This document shows positions 11,515 to 21,849 of a stretch of DNA of 64,000 bases, one piece after another. The notes beneath the pieces were generated by a model. That model saw only the letters and a program-made list of their open reading frames with translations. It was not told where the DNA came from and made no database searches. A program made the translations under genes and the position numbers. The stretch comes from Sternotherus odoratus (taxonomy: Eukaryota; Chordata; Testudines; Kinosternidae). The stretch's first letter is position 1, and every line of letters starts with the position of its first letter. The DNA lies in the NCBI GenBank assembly GCA_032164245.1, contig JAVMKO010000006.1:263001-327000 (forward strand), written 5' to 3'.

Positions 11515-13375
11515 CACAGAATCAGAGAATATTAGGGTTGGAAGAGACCTCAGGAGGTCATCTAGTCCAACCCCCTGCTCAAAGCAGGACCAACCCCAAC
11601 TAAATCATCCCAGCCTGGGCTTTGTCAAGCCTGACCTTAAAAACCTCTAAGGAAGGAGATTCCACCACCTCCCTAGGAAACCCATTTCAGTGCTTCACCA
11701 CCCTCTTATTGGAAAAGTGTTTCCTAATATCCAACCTTAACCTCCCCCACTACAACCTGAGATCATTCCTTCTTGTTTTGTCACCAGGAGTGGCTCCAGG
11801 CACCTGTGCAGCAAGCCATAAGGGGTGGCCTGCCGGTCGGTATCAGTGCAGCAGTCAGGTGGCTTTTGGCGGCATGCCTGCGGGAGGTCCACCGGTCCCT
11901 CGGATTGAGCGGCATTTTGGCAGTGGGTACGTCGAAGCTGAGGGACCAGTGGACCTTCTGCAGAAACGGCGCCAAATCGGCGGGACCAGCAGACCTCCCA
12001 CAGGCGTGCCACCGAAGGCTGCCTGACTGGCATGCTTAGGGCAGCAATAAACATAGAGCCGCTCCTGTCTGTCACTTGCCACCATTGAGAACAGCTGAGC
12101 TCCACCATCTTTGGAACCCACCTTGAGGTAGTTGAAGGCTAATATCAAATACTCCCTTACTCATCTTTTGCAGACTAAATAAACCCAATTCCCTCAGCCT
12201 CTCCTCATAAGTCACGTGCCCCAATCCCCTAATCAATTTTGTTGCCCTCTGCTGGACTCTCTCCAACTTGTCCACATCGCTTCTGTTGTGTGGGTACCAA
12301 AGCTGGCCACAATACTCCTGGTGTGGCCTCACCAGTGCCGAATAGATGAGAATTATCACGTCCCTCGATCTGCTGGCAATGCTCCTACTGTTACAGCGCA
12401 ATATGGCATTGGCTCTTTTGGCATCAAGGGCACACTGCTGACTCATATCCAGCTTCTCATCCACTGTAATCCCCAGATCCTTTTCTGCAGAACTGCTGTT
12501 TAGCCAGTCGGTCCCCAGCCTGTAGCAGTGCATGGGATTCTTCTGTCCTAAGGGCAGGACTCTGCACTTGTCCTTTTTTTGGCTCAATCCTCCAATTTCT
12601 CTAGGTTACTCTGGACTTTATTCCTACCCTCCAGCGTAACTACCTCTCCCCCCAGCTTAGTGTCATCTGCAAACTTCCTGAGGGTGTAATTCATCCCGTT
12701 ATCCAGATAATTAAAGATGCTGAACAGGAACGACCCTTGGGACTCTCCGCTTGATACTGGCTGCCAACTAGACATCGAGCCATTAATCACTACCCATTGA
12801 GCCCAACAATCTAGCCAGCTTTCTATTCACCTTACAGTCCATTCATCCAATCCATACTTCTTTAACTTGCTGGTAAGTATACTGCGGGAGACTATATCAA
12901 AAGCTTTGCTAAAGTCAAGATACATAACATCCACTGCTTTTTCCATATTCAAAGATCCAGTTATCTCATCATAGAAGGCAATCAGGTTGGTCAGGCATGA
13001 CTTGCCCTTGGTGAAGCTATGTTGACTGTTCCTGATCACCTTCCTCTTCTCCAAGTGCTTCAAAAGGGATCCCTTGAGGACCTGCTCCATGACTTTGCAG
13101 GGACTGAAGTGAGGCTGACTGGTCTGTAGTTCCCTGGGTTCTCTTCCTTCCTTTTTTAAAAAATGGACACTATATTTGCCTTTTTCCAGTCATCCCGGAC
13201 CTCCACCATCACTATGGATTTTCAAAGATGATGGCCAATGGCTCTGCAATCACATCTGCCAACTCCCTCAGCACCCTTGGATGCATTAGATCTGGACCCA
13301 TGGACTTTGTGCATGCCCAGCTTTTCTAAATAGTCCTTAACCTGGTCTTTCACTCATTGTTTTGAAAATTCAGCC
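11515..13375 (-). mobile_element. CR1 LINE, long 5'-truncated copy with nested hAT MITE
   Basis: The minus strand carries RT and post-RT ORF2 sequence broken into several frames. 13090-12827 has the YLDFSKAFD catalytic motif A. 12790-12584 has FADDTKLGG and a degraded SGESQGSFL in place of GVPQGSVL. 12587-12072 has the thumb/C-terminal part with [15 protein letters not shown]. The 3' end is at about 11515 (complement of TTAGGGTTGG...TCTATGATTC type tail). A 283-bp hAT MITE interrupts it. Several frameshifts and an RT motif change make it inactive. Confidence 0.92.
11785..12067. mobile_element. hAT MITE (283 bp), nested in CR1
   Basis: Terminal inverted repeats CAGGAGTGGCTC (left) and complement CAGGAGCGGCTC (right). 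It is flanked by 8-bp target duplications TTTGTCAC (11777-11784) and TCTGTCAC (12068-12075), seven of eight bases identical. The interior has inverted blocks around GGAGGTCCACCGGTCCC. It lies exactly where CR1 would read TTGTTCTGTCA...TTGCCACC, so it is younger than that CR1. There is no coding capacity. Confidence 0.85.
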
Positions 13376-14010
13376 CTCTATCACTTTGAATTCCAAAATA
13401 ATTTCCCCAGACGGCTATATTGCTGGTCCATTCATTATTCCAGCGAAGTAGTAGCATTTCTCTGAGCCTGAACATAATTATAGTCATGAGTTGGCCCCAC
13501 AAATCTGGGAAAATTCTTTAGAAGACAATCACTGAGATTTCTCTCATTGGCATATATTATAACGGAAACACTGAAGTAAACTCCCTGTAACACTGTTCCT
13601 CTCTCCCCCACACTGTCTACACCATTAACATGTCTATCTCCTTTTTATGAAGCAAATAAACTCTGACGAACTTGAATCATATTCTATCAGTCAATCTGTC
13701 ACTGAGACTAAGCAACAGGTGTTCAATTTGCTTTAAAATATGGTGAAACTTCATATGCAAACTCAAGGGTGCTATAAACATGAAGTGTGAATAATAATAT
13801 TGAAATAGCACCTTTAGTTATGATATTTATGTAAATAAGGAATGTTCATATGAAAATCTTTATTCAATTTTTGATCAATTGAAATGAAACACCAATAGAA
13901 AGAATTTTAAAGACATATGGCTGCTCAGTATGAAGGTTAAAGACCAAGAAATGTGTGCTTTGAATTTATTTAAAAAAAAACAACTTTTTTTCCATTCTGT
14001 CCTGCAAACT
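13376..14010. other. Unassigned AT-rich DNA
   Basis: AT-rich interval between two CR1 fragments. No gene or named repeat recognised. Confidence 0.45.
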
Positions 14011-14011
14011 T

Positions 14012-14151
14012 CCTTAGAGGTTTTTAAGGTCAGGCTTGATAGAGCCCTGGCCGGGATGATTTAGTTGGGGATTGGTCCTGATTTAAGCAGGGGGTTGGAC
14101 TAGATGACCTCCAGAGGTTCCTTCCAACCCTAATAGTCTATGATTCTATGA
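14012..14151 (+). mobile_element. CR1 3' tail fragment
   Basis: Contains the typical CR1 tail words GGGGGTTGGACTAGATGACC and TTCCAACCC, and ends in TCTATGATTCTATGA, the octamer-repeat terminus. Only the last ~140 bp of the element are present. Confidence 0.88.
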
Positions 14152-14658
14152 ACTGATTGCACTCAGACCATTGGCAGACAATCATGCTGCAGATTTCAGT
14201 GCATAAGATCTCTCGTTTTGACAGAAGTATCCTTAAAATATTGTCAAATGTATCTGCTCTAAGTGCATTAGTGATTGGGTATGTTTCTCCATGCCAGCAG
14301 GAGAATGCTGAGGAATACAAGGGCATCTGCTTGAGCATTGTTAAGGTGTTTAGAGACAGACCCATTTCCAAAGTCTTCCCACAGACAGGAGGCCCCTTTG
14401 GAACACAAGAAATAGTCCAGATTTTGAGAATGAGGTCCGGTTATTTATTCCAGAGACTACACAGAGTGAAATCCCTTCGCTTGGGCTTGTCATTCAAACA
14501 ACATGCACAATATAAAACAAGAAAACAAAACCTGATGTGTTGCAACAACAAATCTGGGAGAGGAGCAGACCATGGAGCAGGAAAAGACTTCCTAGAACAC
14601 TTCTATGTTTATAGGTCCAATCTATGATGGAGGCCTGGATTCTATCAATAATGTCTAT

Positions 14659-15098
14659 TGTGGCAGGGCGCTGGCCAGGAGTGCCTGAGCCAGCCCTGCC
14701 GGCCCTTTAAGAGGGAGCAGAAGCCTGCAAACCTCCCTAGCAGAAAGGCTAATCAGCCACCTGGGCTGCAGGGCAATTAGCCTTGAGGGGTTGCACCTGG
14801 TGGCAGCCTTCTCAGGGGGTATAAAAGGCCTGCCAGGAAGCAAGCCCAGTGTGGTGGGGATGGTATAGAGTGTGGTGTGGTTTGAGTGATTCAGAGCTGT
14901 GGGTTTGAGCTATTCAAGAGTTGCAAACTGTAAGCTGGAGTATACAGAGTCTGTGGAGCTGTGAGTTGTATACTGAAGGACTGGACAAGCTGTATGTATT
15001 GGTGGTGGGGCCTGCACTGTGAATAAAGAGCACTGTTTGGAGCAGAGAAGGGTTTCCTGCCTGTGTTCCTGAGAGGGGTGAGAAGGCGGTCTGTCACA
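14659..15098 (+). repeat. 5' LTR of SCAN-Gag element copy 1
   Basis: 440 bp, TG...CA. TATAAAAGG at 14820-14828 is a probable promoter TATA box, and AATAAA at 15022-15027 is a probable polyadenylation signal, giving a normal U3-R-U5 order. It matches the 3' LTR with few differences. One is that the 3' LTR reads GATAAAAGG in the TATA position. Confidence 0.93.
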
Positions 15099-15100
15099 AG

Positions 15101-15118
15101 TGGTGTCAGAGGTGGGAT
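15101..15118 (+). promoter_or_regulatory. Primer-binding site, tRNA-Leu type
   Basis: TGGTGTCAGAGGTGGGAT lies two bases downstream of the 5' LTR. By recall of vertebrate tRNA-Leu(CAA) 3' ends it matches at 17 of 18 positions. The equivalent site in copy 2 is 55618-55635 and is identical. Confidence 0.8.
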
Positions 15119-15151
15119 CGCTACATCAGCAACCCAACTGGTGGCCCAGAG

Positions 15152-17053
15152 ATGGAGGGAACCCTGCAGTGGCTCGTGGAGCAGCAAAAACAGACCCAGC
15201 AGGCCATGCATGCCTTGCAACAAACCCACCTGGAGATGCAACAGGCTCAAGCCGAGCAGCAGAAGACGCTGCAGGACTTTATGAAGGAGCAAGCAAAGAC
15301 CCAGGCAACTCTCCTGCAACACCTGGTGAGTCAAGGGGCAGGAGAGGGCATGCGGCCGCTGGGCTGGGGACTCTGTAAGATGAGCCCGGCGGATGACCCC
15401 GATGCTTTCCTGGGGACTTTCGAGAGGGTGGCCACCACAGCCGGGTGGGAGCGGACCACCTGGGCCCTCCGGCTTGCTCCATACCTCGCGGGCGAAGCCC
15501 AGGTGGCCTACATGGCCCTGGGGAATGCAGAGGCCCGAGACTTTGATATTGTGAGAGCGGCCATCTTGGACCGGGTCGGCTTATCTCCGGAAAAATACCG
15601 CCAGAAGTTACGGGCAGCCCGCTAGACGCAGGCGGTGCGGCCCCGGGCGTTTGCCCAGAGGCTGAGGGACTGGGCGACGCGTTGGCTGAGGCCGGAGGCC
15701 CGGTCTGGGGAAGAAATCATGGACTCCCTGATCTTGGAGCAGTTTTTGCTCAGCCTCCCCGAGACTGTCCGTACCTGGGTCAGGAGGCACCAGCCGGAGA
15801 CGGTGGAGTCTGCGGTGCGCCTGACCGAGGAGTACGTCGAGGCAGAGGGACCTCGGGGAGAAGACCGACCGCGACGGGTCCGGGATTTGGGGCGTCGGCC
15901 CGTGGACTCCCCTCCGCCCAGAGGGAAAAGGACTGATGGGGAGCCCAGGGGGGTGCCCGAGAGAGCGGCCCGGCTTACCTGCTGGCAGTGCGGGAAGCCA
16001 GGGCATATTAAGAGAGACTGCCCAGCCATGGAGTGCGACTACTCTAACTGGTGTGGGTGGACGGAGGTTTGGGGGCGGAAACCGCATAAGGGGATACCCA
16101 CTCTGCGGGTACAGGTGGGAAGGAAGTCCCAACCGGGGGTAGTGGACTCAACCTCTCCCTGTACGCTTGTCCGCAGAGCGTTGGTACGCCCCGAGTGGCT
16201 GATCCCAGGGGCTACCATGGACTTACAGTGTGTCCATGGAGACAGGAAGACCTGTCGGGTGGCCCAGGTCCCCCTGAAAATCAGCGGACGATTCCGCTGG
16301 AAGCGGGTCGGGGTGCCAGAGGGGTTACCTTGCCCCGTAATGATTGGGCGGGACTGGGGCCCGGTGGGGGGAATGAGGCCCCGGGCTGCCCCGAGGCCGG
16401 GCGTGAGAACCCGTAAGGGGGGCTTGGCTGAGCGAAGGGGCGGGTCTCAGCCCCATAACCCAGTGAAGGGTCTAGCTAGCCCTGAACGACGGAGACTAGG
16501 GCAGGAGGTGAGCTCCACAGAAGAGGAAGCCCCAAGCTCCTGTGAGAGTCAGGGAGAAATTGAGGCCGGGGAAGTTGCCCTGTGCAGTGAGGCACCATGT
16601 GAGTGGTGTGAGCGCCGAAGGGCACAGGGACGGCTGATACCCTGCCTTTCATGTGCGAGGCTAGTAGTAGGGCTCTCCGACGCAGCTGCAAGGGAAGCTG
16701 AGGCAGAGGAAGCTGGCCCTAGCCCCAAGGAGCACTGGGAGCGGTGGGAGCCACCGACTCCCTGCACCCTATGTGAGGAGCAGAAGGCAGAGGGACGGAC
16801 ACTTCCACCCTACTGTCTGCTGTGTGGGAGGTATTCAGCTGGCCCTAACCCCGAAAAGCAGGGGGGCAAAGTACCACAACCCCCTGCCCAGGCGGCGCCT
16901 GTGAAAGAGGCGAGGGCAGAAAGTAAAAAGGCAGTGGGATTCTCTGCCACTGCCGGACATGACACCCCAAAGCCTCAGGACCATGCTACTATGGTGAGAG
17001 AAATGAGGAGAAAGGGTTCAAGGGCCCTGTTGGATTCAATTGGAGAATATTGA
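15152..17053 (+). pseudogene. Gag-protease-like polyprotein with SCAN-like domain, one in-frame stop
   Basis: One reading frame of about 633 codons, broken by a single TAG at 15623-15625 where copy 2 has TGG. Order of parts: a Gln-rich coiled coil (residues about 1-60, MEGTLQWLVEQQKQTQQAMH and on); a capsid-like region (residues about 75-155, containing FLGTFERVA and WALRLAPYL); and a SCAN-like domain just after the stop (AFAQRLRDWATRWLRPEA, LILEQFLLSLPETVRTWV). Next come a CCHC knuckle CWQCGKPGHIKRDC; a retropepsin-like segment with VVDSTSPCTLV and VMIGRDWGP; and a tail with two CxxC...CxxC modules (CEWC...CLSC and CTLC...CLLC). The ATG is 34 bases past the primer site. Gag would form a particle and bind RNA; the function of the tail is unknown. 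The protease-like segment has DST rather than the usual D-S/T-G, so activity is doubtful. Confidence 0.88.
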
Positions 17054-17085
17054 AGGGTCCGAGCCCAGCCCGATGGGGCTAGGCT

Positions 17086-17098
17086 AAGGGGGGAGGTG
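17086..17098 (+). promoter_or_regulatory. Polypurine tract, copy 1
   Basis: AAGGGGGGAGGTG directly precedes the 3' LTR and is identical in copy 2 (57339-57351). It would prime plus-strand DNA synthesis. Confidence 0.8.
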
Positions 17099-17537
17099 TG
17101 TGGCAGGGCGCTGGCCAGGAGTGCCTGAGCCAGCCCTGCCGGCCCTTTAAGAGGGAGCAGAAGCCTGCAAACCTCCCTAGCAGAAAGGCTAATCAGCCAC
17201 CTGGGCTGCAGGGCAATTAGCCATGTGGGGTTGCACCTGGTGGCAGCCTCCTCAGGGGGATAAAAGGCCTGCCAGGAAGCAAGCCCAGTGTGGTGGGGAT
17301 GGTATAGAGTGTGGTGTGGTTTGAGTGATTCAGAGCTGTGGGTTTGAGCTATTCAAGAGTTTCAAACTGTAAGCTGGAGTATACAGAGTCTGTGGAGCTG
17401 TGAGTTGTATACTGAAGGACTGGACAAGCTGTATGTATTGGTGGTGGGGCCTGTACTGTGAATAAAGAGCACTGTTTGGAGCAGAGAAGGGTTTCCTGCC
17501 TGTGTTCCTGAGAGGGGTGAGAAGGCGGTCTGTCACA
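17099..17537 (+). repeat. 3' LTR of SCAN-Gag element copy 1
   Basis: 439 bp direct repeat of 14659-15098. Small differences include GATAAAAGG in the TATA position and a changed block near 17220. The low divergence between the two LTRs indicates a fairly recent insertion. No number is given because no alignment was run. Confidence 0.92.
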
Positions 17538-17649
17538 CTATTAAATGTCCCCAAACTTGGTGATGCAGAGTTAAGCTTGCTCAGTTGTGCCGTATAGTCT
17601 TTCAGCTCAGCTACACTCAAACATCTTCATATCCTGGTATTCAAAGTTC

Positions 17650-19710
17650 ACAGATTAATGATTCACAGACATCAAGTCCAGAAGGGACCATCGTGATCAC
17701 CTCCTGTGTAGCACAGGCCACAGGCCTTCCCGAAATAATTCCCAGAGCAGATCTTTTAGAAAAAAATCTGATCTTGATTTTAAAAAATGGTCAGTGATGG
17801 AGAATCCACCATGACCCTTGGTAAACTGTCCCAGTGGTTAAATTACTCTCAACATTAATAATGAGTGCTTTATTTCCAGTTTGAATTTGTCTAGCTTCAA
17901 CTTTCAGCCATTGGATGGTGTTATACCTTTGTCTGATAGATTGAAGAGCCCATAATCAAATACTCATTCTCCATGTAAGTCCCTAGAGTCTATATCAAGT
18001 CATCCCTTCATTTACTCTTTGTTAAGATAAAAAGACTGAGCTCCTTAAATCTATTACCATAAGGCATGATTTTTTAATTCTTTAATTATTCTCATGGCTC
18101 TTTTCTGAACCTCTCCACCTTATCAGCATTGTTATTGAATTGTGGACATCAGAATCGGACATAGCATTCCAGCAGCAGTTGCACAGTTCCAAAAAAGAAA
18201 GGCAAAATAATCTCTCTGCTCCTACTCGCAGGTCCTCTGTCTATGCATCCCATGATTACATTAGCCCTTTTGGTTACAAATCACATTAGAAGCTCATGTT
18301 CAGCTGATTAGCCACCATGACACCCAAATCTTTTTCAGAGCATTGCTTCCCAGAATAGAGTCCCCAATCCTGTAAGAATGGCCTGTATTCTTTGTTGCTG
18401 GTTACATCTGGCCATATTAAAACACACATTGTTTGCTTGTGCCTGGTTTACCAGGCAATCCAGATTGCTCTGTGTCAATAACCTCTCCTATTTATTATTT
18501 ACCACTCCTCCAAATTTTGTATTTTCTGTAAATTTTATCCGTCATCGTTTTATGTTGTCTTTTAGGTCACTGATAAAATGTTAAATAGCATAGGTCCAGA
18601 AACAGATCCCTGTGGCACCCAACTAGAATACATCTGCTCAATGACAATTCCCCATTTACAATTACATTTTCAATCTTATTGCTTAGCCAACTTTTAGTCC
18701 ATTTTATCTGCCATGTTAATTTTACATCCTTCTAGTTTTTCAATCAAAATGCCATGTGATACCATGTCAAATGCCTTACAGACGTCTAAGTATATTACAT
18801 CAACATTATTACCTTTATCAGACAAACTTGTAATATAAAAAAAGATGCCACGTTATTTGTCAGGATCTATTTTACATAAACTCATGTTGATTTACATTAC
18901 CCTCCTTTATTTATTTATCAATCAGGTCCTGTATTAGGTTCTAAATTATTGTGCCTAGCATTGATGTCAGACTATCAGTCCTATAAGTATCCAGGTCACC
19001 TCATTTACCCTTTTAAAATACCAGAACACCACCATTAGCGTTCTCCCAATTATCTAACACTTCCCCAGTTTACTGAAAATCCTCGTTAATGGTCCAGTAA
19101 TCTCGTCAACTAGCTCTTTTAAAACTCTTGAATGCAAGTTATCTGGATCTGCTGACTCCAAAGTGTCTACCTTTAACAGGTGCAGTTTAACAACCTCCTG
19201 GGATACCAGGGAAATGGTAAGAGTGTTATCATAATCATATAATGAGACTACCTCATCTGTTTTGTCCCCAAACATAGAACAAACATATGTATTCAATCAA
19301 CATTTCTGCTTTTTCTACATTGTTATTGATAATTCCACAATTTCCATCTAGTAATGGACCGATACCATCATTAGGATTCTTTTTGTTCTGAATACACTTT
19401 AATTCTTTATTACCCTTATCTCTTCTGGCAATAGAATTTTCATGGTGTCCCTTTGCTTTCCTTATCAATTTTCCACAATTCTTAGCTTCTGATTTATATT
19501 CATTACTCTCAACTTCCCCTTTCTTCTATTTATTTTTAAATAGCTGTTTTTACTTCCCTCTAAACCATGTCATTTTTTAAGCCAATATGAGCTTCTTCCT
19601 CAGTTGTGGCATTTTAGCTTTTGGGGCATCTAGTAAAGTGTTAAGCAATTCCCAATTATTATTCACATTTTTGTTTAAATTCTTCCTCCCAGCTAATTTG
19701 GCTCATAACT
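17650..19710 (-). mobile_element. Old CR1-clade LINE, long but degraded
   Basis: The plus strand begins 'AAGTCCAGAAGGGACCATCG' and continues with complements of CR1 tail, thumb, RT and linker sequence. On the minus strand, 19468-19253 and 19296-19054 give recognisable linker/RT-start text (PLLDGNCGI, ADPDNLHSRVLKELVDEITG). About 2 kb of ORF2 is represented with many stops and frameshifts. A related old copy is at 48083-49850. Confidence 0.82.
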
Positions 19711-21465
19711 GTTTTTCCTTTACAGAATATTGCAAAGGGCAGGCAGACCCAGGGGAGAAGACTAAAGACCAAATAGAAATGGCGAGGTCATAGGGGTGAG
19801 GTCATAGACCTTTGAGATGGCCAGCCCCAGGAAGCCCACAAGCTCAGTCACTGGTGGGCACAATTTCCAAAGATCCAGCAACTCTCATGATTTAGCCCCC
19901 AGGTGAGGTGTCAGCCTGGGAAACTTCATCCCCACTCCTTGCCTTTTCTCCCTTTCCCCACTCACTATCCCAGACCTCAGAAACCTTAATTGAAAGCGGT
20001 ACACGCCTGTGAAGTGTTTCAGTTTTGAGGAGCTGCCAAACAATTTAGGTGATGACTTGCTGACCAGCTCCAGACAGAGATCATCCTGATACCAGCTCAC
20101 TCTGTTGACAATATCGTAGGGTTACCTCATTATAAGCAGAGTTAAAAATGAGGCAAAGTTAATGGGTTTTGTTCTTCACAACATAATGACAAACGGTCAA
20201 AGAAAACAAATCTCAACTTAATGCGGATTAAGTTGCAAACAAAATATAAAAAATTACAATGAAGAACATGGTACAGTATCTATCTTGGTAAAATTCTATT
20301 TGCAAATTAGACAGATAGTCAGCATTTTATTAATTGCAACTATATTTTAAGCCCTATTCTAGTAAATGCTAATAAAATCACTGGAAACCCGTAGGCAGTT
20401 GTGATTTGCTCATAACCAAAATTATGCTGTGAAAATAAAAATAGGCATTATCAGATCATGTACTGTGGGTTAAGATGAAATCTCAAGGTCAATATCACAT
20501 TTATATAGACCTTACAGATAAAATTGTTCAAGTGTACCATTAATATTCAGAGAATAATATACGTTAAGCAAGGCTATTAACAATATTGTGTGAATAGTCA
20601 AAGACAAACACCTTGGTTTTTGCCAAGGAAAATTATGGGCATTTATGAATTATTTATTGAGATATAAGCATGTTATTTACATCCAGGATATCAAATCTAT
20701 TAATGCTGACTGTGCAATTACTTTTAAATGATATATGTAAATATCATACTTTGTGTCTACATGAGTGTGTTAACTTATTCTCCAAAGAAAACGAGAAGAA
20801 AAAAACAAGAGAAAGACTTCATTACCATGAAATAAAAGGAAGAGGCTGGATTAATGCAGATGAAATCCCAGCTCTCTAGTAGCCTCTATGCCCACTTATC
20901 ATAATCCAGAATCAATAAACAATACTATCTTCTTTGACAACATAAAATGCAATCTCTGTCTTTCCAGTTATTTCTAACTAACATGCTTTCAATAGCTAAC
21001 GTCCTATTCCCCCAAGAACTCTAGAGTGTAATACATGCATATGGATGATGAACAGCAGAGAAGATATCAAGGGGATTCCACCAAGCCTGCTACAAAATAA
21101 AGACTCAGACAATGAGGATAACATTTATAAGAAGGACCAGATTTAGGGGCAGACTTCCCATGCAAACGCTTGGGGCACTGGACTTGGGGGCGACAGGCTT
21201 GGAGTGCTGTTTTTGTTGTTAGCAACAAAAGGGAAAATGGAATGTTTGAAGTAAAATGTTTTAGGTATTCTGTATGTGGATTCATTTGTCACTGACCTCT
21301 TAGAATGTTCTGGACGATTGTAGAATTTCGTGGAACTTTCCAGATTTTTTGAGAACTACATTTTCCTCAAGCCTCCTATAATGTTGTCAGCTATGCTCTG
21401 GTGGGTATATAAGGGGGAGGGTGGGGTGGAGCATCACCAGTCAGTCTTATATGAAAGGGATAAAT
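19711..21465. other. Repeat-poor AT-rich DNA
   Basis: No gene or named repeat. AT-rich with many TAAT cores and no obvious transposon boundary. It could hold conserved non-coding sequence, but that cannot be judged from one genome. Confidence 0.4.
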
Positions 21466-21469
21466 TATG

Positions 21470-21712
21470 CATGCAAATCATGCCTATCCTTCACAACCTC
21501 CTTAGGCAAGGAGTTCCACAGGTTAACTGTGCGCTGTGTGAAGAATTTCCTGTTATTTGTTTTAAACCTGCTGCCCATTAATTTCATTTGGTGGCCTCTA
21601 GTTCTTGTGTTATGTTTAACTTTTCCTTATTCACTTTCTCCACACCACTCAATGTTATATACCTCTATCATATCCCCCCTTAGTCTCCTCTTTTCCAAGC
21701 TATAAGGTCTTC
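21470..21712 (-). mobile_element. CR1 LINE fragment (end of ORF2)
   Basis: The plus strand has AAGGAGTTCCACAGGTTAAC, then the complement of the KKFF-type stretch, and ends in AGTCTCCTCTTTTCCAAGCT, complement of the S-L-E-K-R-R-L block. This matches the end of ORF2 in the copies at 24885 and 46747. Both ends are truncated. Confidence 0.85.
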
Positions 21713-21721
21713 CCTGTAGCT

Positions 21722-21840
21722 GTTCTGTGCCAGTGGGAGAGAGCTCTTCCATCAACATAATTCAACTACCCCCCAAGGAGTGGTGGTAGCTGTGTCAGTG
21801 GGAGAGCATCTCCCACAGACATGGCACTGTCCACACAAAT
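21722..21840. repeat. Fragment of MITE-like repeat related to 3957-4206
   Basis: Palindromic blocks GTGGGAGAGAGCTCTTCC and GTGGGAGAGCATCTCCCAC, followed by ACTGTCCACAC. It resembles the interior of the family at 3957. Termini are not preserved. Confidence 0.4.
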
Positions 21841-21849
21841 TATTGAATG

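Larger units (their letters stand above)
14659..17537 (+). mobile_element. Complete non-autonomous Ty3/gypsy-type LTR retrotransposon with SCAN-Gag, copy 1
   Basis: Two direct LTRs (14659-15098 and 17099-17537) start TGTGGCAG and end TGTCACA, flanked by a 4-bp target duplication CTAT (14655-14658 and 17538-17541). Two bases after the 5' LTR is a primer-binding site complementary to the 3' end of tRNA-Leu (15101-15118). A purine-rich tract (17086-17098) abuts the 3' LTR. The interior of about 2.0 kb encodes only a Gag/protease-like polyprotein. There is no RT, RNase H or integrase, and no room for them. Mobilisation must have used enzymes from another element. The second copy at 55179 has the same architecture, so pol absence is a family trait. 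Confidence 0.93.

Noticed and set aside
15608..16132. 174-codon and other antisense ORFs across the Gag region
   Set aside because: Shadows of the sense Gag frame; repeated in copy 2 at 56025-56650 for the same reason.
14659..17537. Domesticated host SCAN gene
   Set aside because: LTRs, target duplications, primer site and polypurine tract show a retrotransposon; the frame is also broken by a stop.
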